From Flavobacterium lindanitolerans (GTDB lineage Bacteria; Bacteroidota; Bacteroidia; Flavobacteriales; Flavobacteriaceae): DNA of 64,000 nt. Position 1 is the first letter of the stretch. Every line of letters starts with the position of its first letter. Position numbers and translations under genes: made by a program. Under the pieces are notes generated by a model. It did no database searches. It was not told where the DNA came from and saw only the letters and a list, made by a program, of their open reading frames with translations. Location: assembly GCF_002846575.1 (NCBI RefSeq), contig NZ_PJND01000010.1, positions 219,406 to 283,405 on the forward strand, read 5' to 3'. Below are positions 60,912 through 64,000 of the stretch, piece by piece.

Positions 60912-60919
60912 CAAAAATA
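60912..60919 (-). promoter_or_regulatory. -7 promoter element immediately upstream of the UbiA-like gene
   Basis: TATTTTTG on the minus strand matches TAnnTTTG, four bases before the ATG at 60907, predicting a leaderless transcript. Confidence 0.55.
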
Positions 60920-61005
60920 ACGAAACTGTTAACAACACCGAGTTTTCGTTGAAAATTTCCTAAAAAAACCATGTTAAAAAAGGATTTATTTTTGAGATTA
61001 ATAAG

Positions 61006-61013
61006 TATTTTTG
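61006..61013 (+). promoter_or_regulatory. -7 promoter element of gcvP
   Basis: TATTTTTG matches TAnnTTTG; a second copy of the same octamer lies 19 bases upstream (60987-60994). The predicted leader is about 27 bases. Confidence 0.55.
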
Positions 61014-61044
61014 TGCCACAAAAAACAACCCACGACAATATTAT

Positions 61045-63894
61045 ATGAAAACAGATGCTTTTGCTTTAAGACACATCGGTCCGAGAGAAAACGATTTGCA
61101 GCATATGCTGAAAACTATTGGTGTTGAATCAATTGACCGATTGATTTATGAAACGCTTCCTGATGACATCCGTCTAAAAGCGCCGCTGAATTTAGAACCA
61201 GCCATGACCGAATATGAATATTTGAATCATATTCAAAAACTAGGAAATAAAAACAAAGTATTCAAGTCATATATTGGTTTGGGTTATCATCCTGCAATTG
61301 TTCCTGCGGTTATTCAAAGAAATATCTTTGAAAATCCGGGATGGTATACGGCCTATACGCCTTATCAGGCTGAAATCGCTCAAGGCCGTTTGGAAGCACT
61401 ATTGAATTTCCAGACAACTGTTATTGAATTGACAGGAATGGAAATTGCAAACGCTTCCCTACTTGACGAAGGAACTGCCGCTGCCGAAGCAATGGCATTG
61501 CTTTTTGATGTAAGAACACGCGACCAGAAGAAAAATAACGCTAACAAATTCTTTGTTTCCGAAGAAATTTTACCACAAACCTTATCGGTTTTGGAAACCC
61601 GTTCGACTCCAATTGGAGTGGAATTAGTAGTAGGTAATCACGAAGAATTTACATTCGGAAATGATTTCTTCGGAGCCATCCTTCAATATCCTGGTAAATA
61701 TGGTCAGGTTTACGATTATGCCGCATTCATTGCACAGGCAAAATCCAACGAGATAAAAGTAGCTGTTGCAGCAGATATTATGAGTTTGGTAAAACTAACT
61801 TCTCCCGGAGAAATGGGTGCAGATGTAGTTGTTGGAACAACGCAACGTTTCGGAATTCCGATGGGTTACGGCGGACCTCATGCTGCTTATTTCGCTACCA
61901 AAGAAGAATACAAGAGAAGTATGCCTGGAAGAATCATTGGTGTAACTATCGACACTAACGGAAACCGTGCGCTTCGTATGGCTTTGCAAACTCGTGAGCA
62001 ACATATCAAACGTGAAAAAGCAACATCTAACATTTGTACGGCTCAGGTTCTTTTGGCTGTCATGGCAGGAATGTATGCCGTATATCACGGTCCAAAAGGA
62101 CTGGATTATATTGCCGGAAAAATACATGCTTCTGCAGTAACAACAGCCAATGCTTTAAGCAAATTGGGGATTGAGCAAACAAACTCATCTTTCTTCGACA
62201 CAATTGTTGTAAAGGCAGATGCTCAGAAAGTAAAAGCGATTGCTGAGAAAAACGAATTCAACTTCTATTATATTGACAACAATACGGTTGCCATTTCATT
62301 TAACGAAACAACCGGTTTGGCAGACATCAATACTATCGTTTCTATTTTTGCAGAAGCTGCCGGAAAAGAAACGATAAAAGTAGCCGAATTGGCTACCCAA
62401 ACACAATACAGTGAAAGTCTGAACAGAACCAGCACTTTCCTTGCACATGAAGTTTTCAACAAACACCATTCAGAAACAGCACTGATGCGTTACATCAAAA
62501 TGCTCGAAAGAAAGGATTTGGCTTTGAACCACTCCATGATTTCTTTGGGTTCGTGTACGATGAAACTGAATGCAGCTGCAGAAATGTTGCCTTTGAGCAT
62601 GGCAAACTGGAACAATATCCACCCTTTTGCCCCTATTGAACAAGCTGAGGGTTACCAAACTATGCTGAAAAAACTAGAACAGCAATTAAATGTTATTACC
62701 GGTTTTGCAGGCACTACCCTACAACCAAATTCTGGAGCGCAAGGGGAATATGCCGGCTTAATGGTTATTCGTGCTTACCACCAGTCAAGAGGTGAATCAC
62801 ACAGAAATATTGCCTTAATTCCGGCTTCTGCCCACGGTACAAATCCGGCAACGGCAACTATGGCAGGAATGCAGGTTGTGGTTACAAAAACATCTGAAAA
62901 CGGAAACATTGATGTTGAAGATTTAAGAGCCAAGGCTATTCAATACAAAGATAACCTGGCATGTTTGATGGTAACCTATCCATCTACCCACGGAGTTTAT
63001 GAAGCTTCAATTATTGAAGTAACAAAAATCATACATGAAAACGGCGGACAGGTTTACATGGACGGTGCCAATATGAATGCACAGGTAGGATTGACAAATC
63101 CGGCTACAATCGGAGCGGACGTTTGCCACCTGAACCTGCATAAAACCTTTGCTATTCCTCACGGAGGCGGAGGACCTGGGGTAGGACCAATTTGTGTTGC
63201 TCCACATTTGGTAGAATTCCTGCCTACAAACCCTGTAATCCCGACTGGCGGAAACCATGCAATCACCGCAATTTCTGCAGCACCATGGGGCTCTGCTTTG
63301 GTTTGTTTGATTTCATACGGCTATATTACTATGCTTGGCGCTGAAGGTTTGACCAGCTCAACACAACATGCCATCCTGAATGCCAACTATATCAAAGAAA
63401 GATTGAACGGACACTATGCTACTTTATATTCCGGCGAAATGGGACGTGCGGCTCACGAAATGATTATCGAATGCCGTCCGTTCAAAGAAAAAGGTATTGA
63501 AGTTACAGATATTGCCAAACGTTTAATGGACTATGGTTTCCACGCACCAACAGTTTCTTTCCCTGTAGCAGGAACTTTGATGATTGAGCCTACGGAAAGT
63601 GAAAATCTGGAAGAACTGGACCGTTTCTGCGATGCTATGATTTCCATCCGTAAAGAAATCGAAAAAGCTTCAGCAGATGACAAGAACAATGTCTTGAAAA
63701 ATTCTCCTCACACATTGGCTATGCTTACAGCAGACACCTGGGATTTTCCATACACAAGAGAAGAAGCGGCTTTCCCTCTGGAATATATTGCAGAAAACAA
63801 ATTCTGGCCATCTGTTCGCAGAGTTGACGATGCTTATGGTGACAGAAATCTGGTTTGTTCCTGCGCTCCTATTGAAGCTTACATGGAAAGCTAA
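61045..63894 (+). CDS. gcvP: Glycine dehydrogenase (decarboxylating), P-protein
   Basis: The 949-residue P-protein of the glycine cleavage system decarboxylates glycine on PLP and passes the aminomethyl group to lipoylated H-protein. It is the long, fused form: an N-terminal half (ALRHIGPRENDLQHML, YTPYQAEIAQGRLEALLNFQT) and a C-terminal catalytic half with the PLP Lys700 (HLNLHKTFAIPHGGGGPG) and GSCTMKLNAAAEM. Length matches the family. gcvT and gcvH are not adjacent, which is common in Bacteroidota. A hairpin terminator follows within a possible insertion-sequence end. Confidence 0.98.
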   Translation: MKTDAFALRHIGPRENDLQHMLKTIGVESIDRLIYETLPDDIRLKAPLNLEPAMTEYEYLNHIQKLGNKNKVFKSYIGLGYHPAIVPAVIQRNIFENPGWYTAYTPYQAEIAQGRLEALLNFQTTVIELTGMEIANASLLDEGTAAAEAMALLFDVRTRDQKKNNANKFFVSEEILPQTLSVLETRSTPIGVELVVGNHEEFTFGNDFFGAILQYPGKYGQVYDYAAFIAQAKSNEIKVAVAADIMSLVKLTSPGEMGADVVVGTTQRFGIPMGYGGPHAAYFATKEEYKRSMPGRIIGVTIDTNGNRALRMALQTREQHIKREKATSNICTAQVLLAVMAGMYAVYHGPKGLDYIAGKIHASAVTTANALSKLGIEQTNSSFFDTIVVKADAQKVKAIAEKNEFNFYYIDNNTVAISFNETTGLADINTIVSIFAEAAGKETIKVAELATQTQYSESLNRTSTFLAHEVFNKHHSETALMRYIKMLERKDLALNHSMISLGSCTMKLNAAAEMLPLSMANWNNIHPFAPIEQAEGYQTMLKKLEQQLNVITGFAGTTLQPNSGAQGEYAGLMVIRAYHQSRGESHRNIALIPASAHGTNPATATMAGMQVVVTKTSENGNIDVEDLRAKAIQYKDNLACLMVTYPSTHGVYEASIIEVTKIIHENGGQVYMDGANMNAQVGLTNPATIGADVCHLNLHKTFAIPHGGGGPGVGPICVAPHLVEFLPTNPVIPTGGNHAITAISAAPWGSALVCLISYGYITMLGAEGLTSSTQHAILNANYIKERLNGHYATLYSGEMGRAAHEMIIECRPFKEKGIEVTDIAKRLMDYGFHAPTVSFPVAGTLMIEPTESENLEELDRFCDAMISIRKEIEKASADDKNNVLKNSPHTLAMLTADTWDFPYTREEAAFPLEYIAENKFWPSVRRVDDAYGDRNLVCSCAPIEAYMES

Positions 63895-63905
63895 CAGAAA
63901 TTTAT

Positions 63906-64000
63906 TGAGTCGTCCTAAAATAGGTTGACAGATTTTAGAATAAAAATATATTAACCGGTCAGGTTTCCTGGCTGGTTTTTTTCATGTATAAAGTTAGGTG
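63906..64000. mobile_element. Possible left end of an IS3-like insertion sequence (low confidence)
   Basis: From 63906 the bases TGAGTCGTCCTAAAATAGG and then TTGACAG resemble the TG-starting terminal inverted repeat of IS3-family elements, followed by an A/T-rich leader with a hairpin and a short frame starting near 63985. The window ends before any transposase can be read. This rests on resemblance only. Confidence 0.3.
63953..63983 (+). terminator. Hairpin terminator behind gcvP
   Basis: Stem AACCGGTCAGG / CCTGGCTGGTT (two G-T pairs) with a TTT loop followed by TTTTT. It lies 59 bases after the gcvP stop. It could instead be a hairpin in the leader of an insertion sequence beginning here. 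Confidence 0.7.

Overview
The window looks like a chromosomal segment of a Flavobacterium-type member of the Bacteroidota. The evidence is low GC, AAA/GAA-rich coding, the flavobacterial promoter element TAnnTTTG in front of many genes instead of sigma70 boxes, few Shine-Dalgarno sites, signal peptides ending in AQ, two giant type IX secretion (T9SS) cargo proteins (one type A, one type B C-terminal signal), SprB repeats, S46 dipeptidyl-peptidase and DUF3667/DUF2461/DUF1287 families. I see no rRNA, tRNA, CRISPR array or complete insertion sequence.

Layout. 1-4543: a truncated TPR histidine kinase facing left, divergent from a small outer-membrane barrel, a lipoprotein and two secreted proteins. 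4593-8139: radC, a DUF1287 protein, an Mpl/MurC-type peptidoglycan ligase and a TPR protein. 8324-19315: a 2178-residue alpha-2-macroglobulin carrying a SusC-like regulatory/plug cassette, convergent with an S46 dipeptidyl-peptidase, then an LtaS-type membrane sulfatase-fold enzyme. 19813-23374: the leftward housekeeping run hpt, adk, CNNM-type CBS protein, obg. 23564-30982: PQQ-type sugar dehydrogenase lipoprotein, DUF3667 and HEAT-like proteins, a dicarboxylate symporter, ppk1, and an XRE regulator with a membrane partner. 31533-38307: phage-collar-like protein, signal-less periplasmic-binding-fold protein, and a 1672-residue SprB-repeat adhesin. 38464-45083: alcohol dehydrogenase, DUF2461, an OmpR-type two-component system divergent from a secreted protein, and a barrel protein. 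45398-48119: an unknown Cys-rich protein, a stand-alone multi-pass membrane protein, a NarL-type kinase and its response regulator, preceded by three TAGGG-N4-CCCTA-type operators. 48281-57211: serine hydrolase, purK-purE, M3 peptidase, and a T9SS type B giant protein. 57321-60907: a GbsR/MarR regulator with a self-overlapping operator, a membrane protein, a DCC thiol-redox protein, a frameshifted TIGR01777 oxidoreductase and a UbiA-like membrane protein. 61045-63894: gcvP, with a possible insertion-sequence end starting just behind it.

How it fits together. Much of the segment is cell-envelope biology (surface adhesins, protease trap, dipeptidase, peptidoglycan recycling, envelope sensors) placed between housekeeping genes. 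The least explained parts are the collar/binding-protein/adhesin cluster, the alpha-2-macroglobulin-plug fusion, and the 45.1-48.1 kb sensor locus with helically phased operators. Promoter elements also correct several start codons and suggest that at least four genes have leaderless or nearly leaderless transcripts. All family calls are made by reading the translated sequence; no database search was run.
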